Shown one piece after another: positions 43,439-51,721 of a stretch of 64,000 nt of DNA. How positions within the stretch are numbered: the stretch's first letter is position 1; every line of letters begins with the position of its first letter. A model generated the notes under the pieces. That model did not search any database. It was given only the letters and a program-made list of their open reading frames with translations, and was not told the origin of the DNA. A program made the position numbers and the translations under genes. This stretch comes from Streptomyces sp. A1136 (GTDB lineage Bacteria; Actinomycetota; Actinomycetes; Streptomycetales; Streptomycetaceae), in the NCBI RefSeq assembly GCF_004795055.1, contig NZ_SSBJ01000015.1:62001-126000 (forward strand). Direction: 5' to 3'.

Positions 43439-44749
43439 ATGGAGCCAGCCGAGGTCAGCGCATCGCCGACCACCGTGCTCGCCGCCCTCCTCCAGCAGCT
43501 GGAAGTGCGGCCGGAGCAACTGATTGCGCGGATCAACGAGCGGCGCGCGCGTCGCGGATGCAACCCGCTGAGCTTGAAGGCGGCCTACCCGTGGCTACGC
43601 GGAGCCCACCCCCAGCCCGACAATGCGACCGATGCCCTCGCCGTCCTCACGGTCAAGGCCGGACGGTGCATCACCGCGGCGGACGTCGGGTGGGACCTGC
43701 CTCGCCAGCGGACGCGCAATCGGCACATCGACGCGCCCGGCGACGCCCCCCTGGAGGCATTGCTTCACGAGATCAGCCAAGGAGACATCATGGACCGCCG
43801 CCACTTGCTCATGCTCACCGGAGCCGCAGCCACCGCCCCCGCCCTCGCGCTGCTCCTCGGCCCGATAGCGGAAGCGGCAGCCGCACCGGCCGGTGCGCGG
43901 CTCTCCGAGGGGCTGGTCACCAGCATCGAGAGCGCGGTTCGTGATCTCCGGAACATGGACGACTCCGCCGGGAGCTCCGCCGGCGACCTGACCTGGGGCA
44001 CCGGGATCTGGCAGAGCACGTCCCGTGTGATGGCGCAGACCCGAGGGCAGGGCCCCCTCGTCGACCGGCTCCAGACCGCCTACGTCGAACTCAGCGAACA
44101 GGTCGGCTGGATGCTTTTCGACGCCCGCCAGCACCCCCAGGCGCAGCGCGTCTACCACACGGGAATGCGGCTGGCCCGCGAGAGCACGACGTCTCTGACC
44201 ACCCAGCACGCCGCCGCCAACCTGGTTGCGTCGGCGGCGTATCAGGCCGCCTGGCTCGGGCACCACAACGACGCCGCCCAGCTCCTCGACATCGCCTCCC
44301 GGGCACCGGACCTGCCGTCCGCTGTCACCGCCGTGATCAACGATCGGCGGGTGTACGCGGCCGGGCGCCGCCAAGACCCCGAGGCGGTACTCCGCTTCCG
44401 TGACGAAGCGCTCGCGAATGCCAGCGCTCCGGACGGGCGTACGCCGTGGTGGGCTACCTGGCTGACGCCGGAGTCCGTGGACGCAGCCACCGGACGCGCC
44501 TGGCTCGCCTGCGGCCAGCCGTCTCGGGCCGTGCCCTTCCTGACCCGCCGTGTCGAGGCGGTCTCGGCCGTCGACTACCCGCGCGATCGCCTGCTCGCCG
44601 TCCTCGACCTGGCCGACACGGTCCACAAGGGCGGCGACACCGAGCACGCCCGCGACCTTCTCGGTCAGGCCGAAGACCTCCTCGGCCGGGTCTCCTCGCA
44701 GCGTGTGGTGCACCGGTACGAGAGCCTGTCGGCGGCCGTCGCCGCGTGA
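43439..44749 (+). CDS. Second TPR-containing regulator
   Basis: This 436-aa protein starts at ATG 43439 behind TTGGAG. N-terminal DNA-binding-like domain (VLAALLQQLEVRPEQLIARI, GRCITAADVGWDLPRQRTRN). At residue 118 an internal MDRRHLLMLTGAAATAP plus hydrophobic ALALLLGPIAEAAAA looks exactly like a Tat signal peptide. It is preceded by AAGGAGA, so a shorter product could be made. The TPR-rich remainder (AYVELSEQVGWMLFDARQHP) parallels the regulator at 34,705. It is divergent from the sugar operon. Confidence 0.82.
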   Translation: MEPAEVSASPTTVLAALLQQLEVRPEQLIARINERRARRGCNPLSLKAAYPWLRGAHPQPDNATDALAVLTVKAGRCITAADVGWDLPRQRTRNRHIDAPGDAPLEALLHEISQGDIMDRRHLLMLTGAAATAPALALLLGPIAEAAAAPAGARLSEGLVTSIESAVRDLRNMDDSAGSSAGDLTWGTGIWQSTSRVMAQTRGQGPLVDRLQTAYVELSEQVGWMLFDARQHPQAQRVYHTGMRLARESTTSLTTQHAAANLVASAAYQAAWLGHHNDAAQLLDIASRAPDLPSAVTAVINDRRVYAAGRRQDPEAVLRFRDEALANASAPDGRTPWWATWLTPESVDAATGRAWLACGQPSRAVPFLTRRVEAVSAVDYPRDRLLAVLDLADTVHKGGDTEHARDLLGQAEDLLGRVSSQRVVHRYESLSAAVAA

Positions 44750-44755
44750 GAGCGC

Positions 44756-44784
44756 GGCCCCGGCGCGGAGTCCGCACCGGGGCC
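44756..44784. terminator. Bidirectional terminator
   Basis: An 8-bp GC stem (44756-44763 with 44777-44784), extended by an inner 4-bp stem, lies between the convergent regulator and HAD genes. Confidence 0.65.
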
Positions 44785-44803
44785 CGGCGCGGGCCGTGGT
44801 GCT

Positions 44804-45826
44804 CTACGGCCGGTCGGGGCCGCGTGCGGCGTATCGGCCCGTCCAGATCGTGCGACCCTCGAAGGTCCCCCGCGCTTCTGCCCTGCCCCGGCGAAGCTCC
44901 TGCAGAGCCCCAGGGCTGATTCCGAGGTCGGCGGCAAGAGCGTGCACCACCTCCAGGATCTCGGCCAGCTGCTCTCCGGCCGCCGCGGCGGCGGGATCCT
45001 CGGCGAGGAGCGCCGTGACCTCCTCCCTCAACGCCTCTCGCAGCCGCGCCCGGTACTCCGCCGGGGCCGCCTCGTACACCTCGGGCTGTCGGCCTTCCGT
45101 CTCAAGCAGCCAGGCGGGGATCCGGTCTCGGACCAGCCGGGGCCGCTCCCCCAGCACGTGGGCGATCGCTTCGACAACGTCGGTCGCGATGTGGGTCGGC
45201 CAGTAGCTGGACTCCGTCCATGGCCGGCCACCAGAGACCCAGACGCTGTGAATGCCGAGGTCGACCGCGCCTCGCACGTCGGCGTGCGCGGCATCTCCGA
45301 TCATCCAGGTGGTGCCTCGATCAAGGGCGGGCAGGCCGACCACCTTGGCGGCGGCGTGGAAGATCTCCGGCGACGGCTTCCGGTGTCCGACCGAGCCGGA
45401 GATCACCCACCCGTCTACAAGGCCCGCCAGCCCGGCGTTGCGGATCTTCTCTTCCTGTTGATCACCTCGCCCGTTGGTGACGATCACGCAGGGCACCCCT
45501 GCCGCCCTGACGGCGAGGAGCGATCGGCGGACTGCGTCGTCGAGCGTCACGTGGGCCGCCGGACCCCGGCGCAGGAACCCCAAGATCTTCTCCTCGGAGA
45601 TGCCGTTCCATCGCTGCGCGAGGGCAGCCGCGACGGCTGGCCGGGGTGCGTGGCCGCCTTGGTCCAGCTCCATGATCACGTCTGCGTCGTGCTCTGGAAG
45701 GCCGTTCTCGGCGAGGAATGCGCTGGCGGTGCGCCTGAATGCGGCGTCCCTGTTGATCAGCGTGTTGTCGAGGTCAACGGCGAGCAGGGAGGCCCGGGGA
45801 CGAGGGAGGGCACGCGACGTCGGCAT
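44804..45826 (-). CDS. HAD hydrolase fused to an NTP pyrophosphohydrolase domain
   Basis: This 340-aa two-domain protein has an N-terminal HAD phosphatase (residues ~12-215): LLAVDLDNTLINRD (Asp18, Asp20), CVIVTNGRGD, GHRKPSPEIF (Lys) and MIGDAAHADVRGAVDLG. The C-terminal ~110 residues start RPRLVRDRIPAWLL and contain ALREEVTALL and LAEILEVVHALAADLGI. They match the MazG-like COG4997 NTP pyrophosphohydrolases. Together they could turn an NTP-type compound into a monophosphate and then a nucleoside or sugar. No ribosome site is evident at ATG 45826. Confidence 0.85.
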   Translation of the reverse strand: MPTSRALPRPRASLLAVDLDNTLINRDAAFRRTASAFLAENGLPEHDADVIMELDQGGHAPRPAVAAALAQRWNGISEEKILGFLRRGPAAHVTLDDAVRRSLLAVRAAGVPCVIVTNGRGDQQEEKIRNAGLAGLVDGWVISGSVGHRKPSPEIFHAAAKVVGLPALDRGTTWMIGDAAHADVRGAVDLGIHSVWVSGGRPWTESSYWPTHIATDVVEAIAHVLGERPRLVRDRIPAWLLETEGRQPEVYEAAPAEYRARLREALREEVTALLAEDPAAAAAGEQLAEILEVVHALAADLGISPGALQELRRGRAEARGTFEGRTIWTGRYAARGPDRP

Positions 45827-45926
45827 GAGAGGCAGTATGGCGGCCGACGCCCGCGACGGTCAGGGCATCGGCAAAGGCGACGCCGAGCGGCGACGGGAGC
45901 GCTCGGGCGCGTCTGGCGGGAAGGGG

Positions 45927-45965
45927 CCCGTGGTGCTGTTCACGTCTCGTGAACAGCACCACGGG
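45927..45965. terminator. Very strong 18-bp hairpin at the end of the late operon
   Basis: A perfect 18-bp inverted repeat (45927-45944 with 45948-45965) and 3-nt loop lie 22 bp beyond the last lysis-region gene on the minus strand. It separates phage late transcription from the cargo. No T-run follows. Confidence 0.75.
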
Positions 45966-45986
45966 GTCGAAGGGACGGACCGGCGG

Positions 45987-46370
45987 TCACTGGCTGGCAG
46001 GCGCTGACGGCGGAGGGCAGCCCTCCTCTCCCGGATCGTCCGGGCATAGCCGGGCCAGCCGCTCGTTCGCGAGGTCGACGGCATCTCGGAGACTGTCGCC
46101 GCTGTTGGGGTACAGCTCGTGCTCAACGCGACCGATGCGGTCCTCGATCCCGCCCATCCGCTCCATGACGCCGGGGCGGCCGGGGACGCCTGGCCGCGCC
46201 TCCTCGCCGTACCAGTCGTCAATGAACTGGTCCACGCGCCGGCCAAGGCGGACTCCGGTCCGTGCGACGCGCCATGCCGCCGTCCCGGCGCCGGCGAGGA
46301 GGGTTATCGCACCGCCCCACACCAGCGCCGTGTCCAGCGCCGGGACTCCGGTCTCAAGCACTGGCGTCAC
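45987..46370 (-). CDS. Phage lysis-region membrane protein
   Basis: This 127-aa protein starts at GTG 46370, overlapping the holin stop. One N-terminal membrane helix (about residues 12-33, LVWGGAITLLAGAGTAAWRV) is followed by a soluble helical part (ERMGGIEDRIGRVEHELYPN). The topology resembles accessory proteins encoded beside actinophage holins (second holin or spanin-like). Exact role unknown. Confidence 0.65.
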   Translation of the reverse strand: MTPVLETGVPALDTALVWGGAITLLAGAGTAAWRVARTGVRLGRRVDQFIDDWYGEEARPGVPGRPGVMERMGGIEDRIGRVEHELYPNSGDSLRDAVDLANERLARLCPDDPGEEGCPPPSAPASQ

Positions 46371-46675
46371 GCGGCCTTGACGAAGGCGTCCTGCGCCCGG
46401 TGAGCGACGCCGGTGGGCTTCCACAGGCCGAAGTGCGTGGCCACAGCGACGACGAAATTCACAGCGGTGATGACCAGGGCGTTCCTGGCGCTCCACCCCG
46501 GGGTTCCTGCCGCGAGCTCCACGATGAAGCTGTCGGCCGCCGAGAGCGCGAGGAGGATGACGGCCTTCGTCCCGGGGTGGGTGACGCGGGTGGTGACCAG
46601 CCCGACGAGCACGGGAAGGACGAATGCAGTCAGCAAGCCGTACCAGTAGGCCGCGTCCAGAGTGATGGGGTTCAT
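46367..46675 (-). CDS. Putative holin
   Basis: This 102-aa protein has two or three membrane segments (WYGLLTAFVLPVLVGLVTTR, AVILLALSAADSFIVEL, ALVITAVNFVVAVATHFGLW) and a short charged C-terminus. It lies directly after the endolysin gene, the usual place for a holin that times lysis by forming membrane holes. The assignment rests on size, topology and position. Confidence 0.75.
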   Translation of the reverse strand: MNPITLDAAYWYGLLTAFVLPVLVGLVTTRVTHPGTKAVILLALSAADSFIVELAAGTPGWSARNALVITAVNFVVAVATHFGLWKPTGVAHRAQDAFVKAA

Positions 46676-46691
46676 GAGGGGCCCTTTCTAT

Positions 46692-47612
46692 TCAGGCGAC
46701 GACGTCGAAGGAGTGCTTCGCGCCGAGTCGGGTCAGGCTGGTTCGGCCGGGAATGCCGTCCGCCGGCTGTCCGGGCTCGCGGCCCCGGAAGCCACATGCC
46801 TCCTGCCACTCGCTCATGGCGGTGATGGTGCTGGTGCCGTAGTGGCCGTCCTGGTACCGCTTCGCCAGTAGGCCCTCATCGACAAGGGCAGCCTCCACGG
46901 TGATGACCCCGGCATACGTGACCGGTGTGCCGGCCATCTGCGGGTTGGACCGTGCGGCCTCGATGAGGCGGGACAGCGACACCTTCGGCTTCGTCGGCTG
47001 GGGCAGGGGGCCGGGCGTGGAGTGTCCGAGACGGGCCGCCACCCGGTCCCGCATGGACGCCATGGTGAAGCCCCGCGGGTCCGGCTTCCCCGGCTGCCAT
47101 TCCAGGTGACCGATCACCGAGGCGGCGTTCCAGCCGTGGGCCCGGCAGAGCGCTGCCGCGGTTCGCTCGATCGCGAGAAGCTGTTCGTCGGGCCAGGGGT
47201 CGTGCCCGTCGCCGTAGTTCTCGCACTCGAAGCCGTAGAAGTGCCGGTTGCCGTCGACCGTCGCTTCGTCGTCGGTGGGCAGGGGTCTCTCCGCGATCAC
47301 GGCGGCCAGGACGTCCGGGTCGCCCAGGCCGGCGTGGTTGGCACGGCCGTAGCCGATGAGGTGGACGCGGCCGTCCTTCGCGATCATTCCGTGGCAGAGG
47401 GGCCCGGGAAGGCCCTCGTACCCGTCCCACCCGATACGGACGGTGTTGTCCGTACCTCGCGTCACGGTGTGGTGGATCATGATCCCGTGCATGGGGCCCC
47501 ACGGTCCACGGCTGTTGCGGTTGTGCGTACGCCAGCCGTCGAGCTCTACGACGGTCACGCCTTCCGCGCGCAGTGCCGCCAGGAAGCGGTCGTCAGTCAG
47601 CGGTGTGGCCAT
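46692..47612 (-). CDS. Endolysin: N-acetylmuramoyl-L-alanine amidase
   Basis: This 306-aa endolysin has an Amidase_2 domain (about residues 25-185) with zinc ligands expected in HGIMIHHTVTRG, YGFECENYGDGHDPWPDEQ and VIGHLEWQPGKPDPRG. A C-terminal peptidoglycan-binding-like domain (about 215-300, YQDGHYGTSTITAMSEWQEA) follows. It cleaves the amide bond between MurNAc and the stem peptide. ATG 47612 shares its A with the preceding stop (TGATG). Confidence 0.93.
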   Translation of the reverse strand: MATPLTDDRFLAALRAEGVTVVELDGWRTHNRNSRGPWGPMHGIMIHHTVTRGTDNTVRIGWDGYEGLPGPLCHGMIAKDGRVHLIGYGRANHAGLGDPDVLAAVIAERPLPTDDEATVDGNRHFYGFECENYGDGHDPWPDEQLLAIERTAAALCRAHGWNAASVIGHLEWQPGKPDPRGFTMASMRDRVAARLGHSTPGPLPQPTKPKVSLSRLIEAARSNPQMAGTPVTYAGVITVEAALVDEGLLAKRYQDGHYGTSTITAMSEWQEACGFRGREPGQPADGIPGRTSLTRLGAKHSFDVVA

Positions 47613-47875
47613 CACGCACGCTCCGGCCAGTGCCACGAGCCGCCGAGGCGGGCGCCTTCGGAGACCACGGACCCGCCGCCCGCCAGCGGGTGGAAGAACG
47701 TCCCGGTCGGGTTGAGGACGGCGAGCCCGACGCGGCCAAGGTTGTCGGCGTCGACCTCGGTGACGACGGCGGCGCGGCAGGCCGGCGGAAACGCCTGGCT
47801 GCCGTCCGACCGCAGGGGGGTTCCGTGCGAGACGTAGTGGACGATCCGACCGACGGTCGGGGACGGTTGGGACAT
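47612..47875 (-). CDS. Small phage protein upstream of endolysin
   Basis: This encodes 87 aa from ATG 47875 behind GGAGGAG (MSQPSPTVGRIVHYVSHGTP). It is a compact beta-rich protein with AVVTEVDADNLGRVGLAVLN and a Trp/His end. Similar small proteins occur beside actinophage lysis genes; function unknown. Confidence 0.75.
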   Translation of the reverse strand: MSQPSPTVGRIVHYVSHGTPLRSDGSQAFPPACRAAVVTEVDADNLGRVGLAVLNPTGTFFHPLAGGGSVVSEGARLGGSWHWPERA

Positions 47876-47881
47876 CGCTCC

Positions 47882-48030
47882 TCCAAGAGGGCTCGGACAC
47901 TGTCCGGACACCGTCCGGACAGGGGATTCGGTTGTGTCCGGACGGTGTCCGGACATCCGAGGCTGAGGGCCGTGACCTGGGCGGACATCGTCCGGACACG
48001 GCGCGGACACCGGGTGTCCGAGGTAGGGGA
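47882..48030. repeat. Cluster of GTCCGGAC palindromes
   Basis: At least five copies of (T/C)GTCCGGAC occur at 47901, 47912, 47935, 47946 and 47989, two of them as full TGTCCGGACA, with further half-sites. They fill the gap between the tail-tip gene and the small pre-endolysin gene. A second cluster lies at 63,002-63,120. Confidence 0.75.
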
Positions 48031-48051
48031 CGGCGACCATGCGCGGCCCGG

Positions 48052-49029
48052 TCATCCGTACAGCTCGACAATCACGATGCCGCCGCCGCCCGCCTGGCCC
48101 GCCTGTGCGGCGCCGTTCGCGGAGACGGATCCACCGCCCCCTCCGCCGTAGCCGCGCGGCTGGTTGCCGACGCCCGCGGTGGCACGTGCGGCGCCGCCCT
48201 GGCCGAGGTGCGAGTCACCGCCCGAGCCGCCGATGCCGGCGCTTCCCGTCAGTCGGATGGCGCCGCCCGAGGAGCCGCCGCCCAGGTTCAGGTATCCGCC
48301 GGTGCCCGGACCGGGGCCCACGGTGCCGCTCACGGTGGTACCGGTTGCGCCGGTGGCCATGCCCGTTCCTCCGGCAGGGCCACCGAGCGCCGTCAGAAGC
48401 GCGCCGAAGCTGGAGTTGCCGCCGTTTCCGGCCGCCCCATTCGCAGCGGCACCCGCCGTGCCACCGGCACCGACGGTGATGGTCTCCGAGGCCCCGAGCG
48501 CGGCGACGTCGATCAGCCGCTCGCCGTAGCCGCCGCCCGCGCCGCCCGCTCGCCAGATCGACTCGCTCGCGGCGGCTGACGCACCCGCCGACCCACCACC
48601 GCCCGCCTGGACCTTGACCAGGACCCTGGCCAGCCACGGGTACGTGGCCTTCGTGAAGTTGACGGTGCCGGGCGCGGTGTACGTGAGGACCTGCCGCAGC
48701 CCCATGGAGCCGGGAATCAGGCAGAGCTTGCCCTCGCCGTCCGTCTGGAAGTAGGTGGCGCACACGGCGAGTGGGCCGCCACTGCCGGAGTAGACGTAGA
48801 AGCCGTTGTCCGATCCGAAGCCCGCCGCGTTCCCGGGGTCAGCGGACACGTGGACGCTGACCGTCCCTGTGCCGGGGTCGTAGGTGATTCCCGCTCCGGC
48901 GGTGAGCAGCGCGGCCCTGTTGACGCCCACCGTGAACGGGCTGACCGCGCTTCCGTTGCCGGTCACCGTCACGGGGCTCGCACCCACCACGGCACAGGCA
49001 CATCCGCCCTGGCATCCGCACCTGGCCAT
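48052..49029 (-). CDS. Glycine-rich phage tail-tip protein
   Basis: This 325-aa protein has a Cys-rich N-terminus (MARCGCQGGCACAVVG) followed by a beta-structured part (to about residue 120). The C-terminal half is very rich in Gly (GGGSAGASAAASESIWRAGG, YGGGGGGSVSANG) and ends IVIVELYG, the pattern of glycine-rich receptor-binding tail tips. Such loops diversify easily and may contact the host surface. Confidence 0.8.
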   Translation of the reverse strand: MARCGCQGGCACAVVGASPVTVTGNGSAVSPFTVGVNRAALLTAGAGITYDPGTGTVSVHVSADPGNAAGFGSDNGFYVYSGSGGPLAVCATYFQTDGEGKLCLIPGSMGLRQVLTYTAPGTVNFTKATYPWLARVLVKVQAGGGGSAGASAAASESIWRAGGAGGGYGERLIDVAALGASETITVGAGGTAGAAANGAAGNGGNSSFGALLTALGGPAGGTGMATGATGTTVSGTVGPGPGTGGYLNLGGGSSGGAIRLTGSAGIGGSGGDSHLGQGGAARATAGVGNQPRGYGGGGGGSVSANGAAQAGQAGGGGIVIVELYG

Positions 49030-49032
49030 CGC

Positions 49033-49314
49033 CTACTCCTTCTTCTGTGTGTCGGTCCCGCCGTCGGCGGGTGTCTCCTCGGCGACCGGGCAGGTGCACG
49101 CACCGACGCAGCCGCACGCCAGCACCTCCCGCACCTGCTCGCCGGGTGGTGCGGTGAGGTCCACCTGGACCTGGCGGCCGTCGATGAAGCCGACGCCGAC
49201 CGGCCCGACCATCGCCGCCGCGGGGGCCTGTACGGCGCGGCCGAGGACCCGCTGAGCGGCCGTCATCGCGCGCAGCGGGCGTTGAGCCGCGCGCTGTCCT
49301 GGGACTGGGCTCAC
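49033..49314 (-). CDS. Small phage tail-region protein with CGCxxxCxC motif
   Basis: This encodes 93 aa from GTG 49314 behind GGAGGT. The first half is basic/Ala-rich (QRVLGRAVQAPAAAMVG), followed by GVGFIDGRQVQVDL and CGCVGACTCPVAEE. No known family; probably a virion or assembly protein because of its place. Confidence 0.65.
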   Translation of the reverse strand: MSPVPGQRAAQRPLRAMTAAQRVLGRAVQAPAAAMVGPVGVGFIDGRQVQVDLTAPPGEQVREVLACGCVGACTCPVAEETPADGGTDTQKKE

Positions 49315-49327
49315 GTGGACCTCCTGG

Positions 49328-50479
49328 TCACGGTGGGGGTGAGGTGAACGGGTAGCCGATCGGCACGAGGGAGATTCCGACGTCCTCGCCGGTGTCGCTC
49401 CACTCGACCTCGACGTCGGACAGCCGGTATGGCTGGGTGACCGCCATGCACATTTCGGGGGCGGCCACGTCGATCCGGACGCCGGCGACGAGCTGCCGCA
49501 TGGTGACCGGCGCGGTCACCGCCAGCCGCGCCCCATCGGGGACGCGCAGCGATGTCGGCACCGGGTTCCGGCCCGGGTAGGTGCCCCGGGCGATCTGCCA
49601 GAGGTCGTAGGCGGTCAACCCCTCGGCTTGGGTGCGGATCAGGGTGTCCAGGCGGCCGTAGGCGGCCGACACGACGCCGGACACGCCGTACTGCGTGTTG
49701 GCGATCTCCTGGTCGTTCTGGTTCGTGACCCACACCAGCGACGCTGCGGCGGCACCGTCCCGGACGATCTCGATGTCCCCGGTGAAGCTGTCGAGGCCGA
49801 GTCGGGCCTGCGCCGGGTCTGAGACCGTCTGCGGGCGGCCGAGGAGCAGAGCACGGCCGACGGTCGTGTACTCCAGGCCGCGGGGCACCAGCTCGTCGTC
49901 CAGGATCTGGAGGATCGGCACGATCCAGACGTTGGTGTCCGCAGACCCGTCCTTCTCGAACCTGGCCACCGTGGGGTCGTCCTGGCGGGTGATGTAGTCC
50001 AGCATCCGGGGCCAGTCCGGCGAGGACGCGAACAGGCCACCTTCCAGGTTCAACCTGATGATCGTCTCCGCGATCTCCTGGATGGGCCCCTGGTGCATCG
50101 AGTCCGCCGGGTTGGTCGACACGTAGCGCAGCAGCGTGGTGTTGTTCGTCCGGCCCAACCACTCGACGACGTCGCGGGCCTCCACGACGAAGGCCGTCCG
50201 CTTCTCGGTGACCCGCAGCACGGGGCCCTGCCAGACCAGCTCGGAGTCCCGGTAGATCGTCAGCTCGTGGACGTACGGCTCGATCTGCCCGAGCTTCCCG
50301 CAGCAGTCCGCACCCGCGGTGCCCTTGGCGATCGTGATCGTCGCCTCGGACAGGTCGTTGATCGTGCGCGTCCAGCGCACCGACGTCAGCGACGACCCGG
50401 ACGGCGAAGTGAACGGCAGCGACCCGCCCCGCCAGTGGATGACCGCCCGGTACTCCTGGGCGCAACCGAGCTGTGCCAT
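49328..50479 (-). CDS. Phage minor tail protein (Gp37-like)
   Basis: This 383-aa protein starts at ATG 50479, sharing its A with the upstream stop. Sequence such as DLSEATITIAKGTAG, FVVEARDVVEWLGRTNNTTL and IARGTYPGRNPVPTS resembles the siphovirus ReqiPepy6 Gp37-like minor tail group. Encoded two genes after the tape measure, as expected for a baseplate/tail-tip component. Confidence 0.8.
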   Translation of the reverse strand: MAQLGCAQEYRAVIHWRGGSLPFTSPSGSSLTSVRWTRTINDLSEATITIAKGTAGADCCGKLGQIEPYVHELTIYRDSELVWQGPVLRVTEKRTAFVVEARDVVEWLGRTNNTTLLRYVSTNPADSMHQGPIQEIAETIIRLNLEGGLFASSPDWPRMLDYITRQDDPTVARFEKDGSADTNVWIVPILQILDDELVPRGLEYTTVGRALLLGRPQTVSDPAQARLGLDSFTGDIEIVRDGAAAASLVWVTNQNDQEIANTQYGVSGVVSAAYGRLDTLIRTQAEGLTAYDLWQIARGTYPGRNPVPTSLRVPDGARLAVTAPVTMRQLVAGVRIDVAAPEMCMAVTQPYRLSDVEVEWSDTGEDVGISLVPIGYPFTSPPP

Positions 50480-51720
50480 CAGCCCACATCCGATCGGGGA
50501 ACGAGGAGGACCCTCGCGCGGGCGTTGGCGGACGTCGTCGCGGACGTCGACAGGATCTCGATGCACACACCCGTGGGGCACGAGAAGATCGGCCACTCGA
50601 ACGAACCGCCCTGGGGGCCGTACAGGACGGGAGTGCTCGTCGCCGAGTCGAGCGAACCGGAATTGCACTCGACCTCGGCGAGCTGGGTGCGGCCGTCCAC
50701 GATGAGCTTCGAGTTGGCGGGCAGGTAGGGGATCTGGATGTCGGTGCAGGCGCCGCAGGGGTCCGCGACCTCCATGCAGTTGGTGCCGAGGGGGTTGGCC
50801 CAGAAGCGAACGATGAGCCTCCGCAGGGCCAGTGACCCGGTGTCCAGCTCCAGCACGGGCACGGTCTCCAGCCACTCCGGCTGGTCGACCGGGGCAAGCG
50901 CGATCACGGACCGCCGGAACTGGGCCGAGCCCGTCGGGTAGCAGGCGTCCACGGGAACAGGCGCCCGGAACGGCAGCGGCGGTGTCGGGCACAGCGGATC
51001 CTCGAGGCAGCCCTCCGCCTCGACGCAGTCCTCGTAGATCTCGTCCGGGTCGAGGGTCACCAGGGCGCCACTGGCGAGGTTCACCCAGTTCGTGAGGGTC
51101 TGGAGTGGCTCCCGGTAGATCCAGGGGATGGCCGCGGCGAGGGTGAACGTGGCTTCGGCGATGATCCCTTCCGGGAGATGCCGCGCCGAAGTGAGCTGGG
51201 GGCCGTTGAGGAGGCCGACGCCGTACAAGTGGCGCAGTTCACCGGTGCCGTCACCGGTCGGGCAGGAGGCGAACGTGCCCAGCTCCGCGCCCTGGCAGCC
51301 GCCCCCGCAAGCGGCGCCCTGGAGTGCGGCGGACAGCCACTCCAGGGCGTAGGAGAGGGCGGCGTCGTCCAGGACCAAGAGGAGAACGGTGTAGGTGACC
51401 TCTCGGTGGGAGCGCCGGCCGACGCCGAGCGCCGCACCGTCGCCCACGAGCTGCACAGGGTCGCGGGAGAGCGTGGACCGGGAGAATCCGACGACATCGA
51501 GACCCATCACGCCGAGGAACCGGCCGCTCTCCGGGACGGCCGGGTCGTACCAGGGGGCCTCGTCGGTGATCGGGTCCGTGTACGGGGGGTCGTTGACGGC
51601 CGCGGGGATACCCGGACAGGAATCGCAGTCCGTGAGCAGGCATGCGCTCCGGGCGTAGACGGATGCCCTGGCGGAGTTGATGATCTCCGTGCATCCGAAG
51701 TCTGCGTAGTCGCTGATCAC
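50479..51720 (-). CDS. Phage distal tail/minor tail protein
   Basis: This 413-aa Cys-rich protein (more than 20 Cys, e.g. LLTDCDSCPG, GAACGGGCQG, CVEAEGCLEDPLC) is encoded directly after the tape measure. Position and length fit a distal tail protein. GTG 51720 lies 1 nt before the tape-measure stop region, so translation is coupled. Confidence 0.75.
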   Translation of the reverse strand: MISDYADFGCTEIINSARASVYARSACLLTDCDSCPGIPAAVNDPPYTDPITDEAPWYDPAVPESGRFLGVMGLDVVGFSRSTLSRDPVQLVGDGAALGVGRRSHREVTYTVLLLVLDDAALSYALEWLSAALQGAACGGGCQGAELGTFASCPTGDGTGELRHLYGVGLLNGPQLTSARHLPEGIIAEATFTLAAAIPWIYREPLQTLTNWVNLASGALVTLDPDEIYEDCVEAEGCLEDPLCPTPPLPFRAPVPVDACYPTGSAQFRRSVIALAPVDQPEWLETVPVLELDTGSLALRRLIVRFWANPLGTNCMEVADPCGACTDIQIPYLPANSKLIVDGRTQLAEVECNSGSLDSATSTPVLYGPQGGSFEWPIFSCPTGVCIEILSTSATTSANARARVLLVPRSDVG

Positions 51721-51721
51721 G

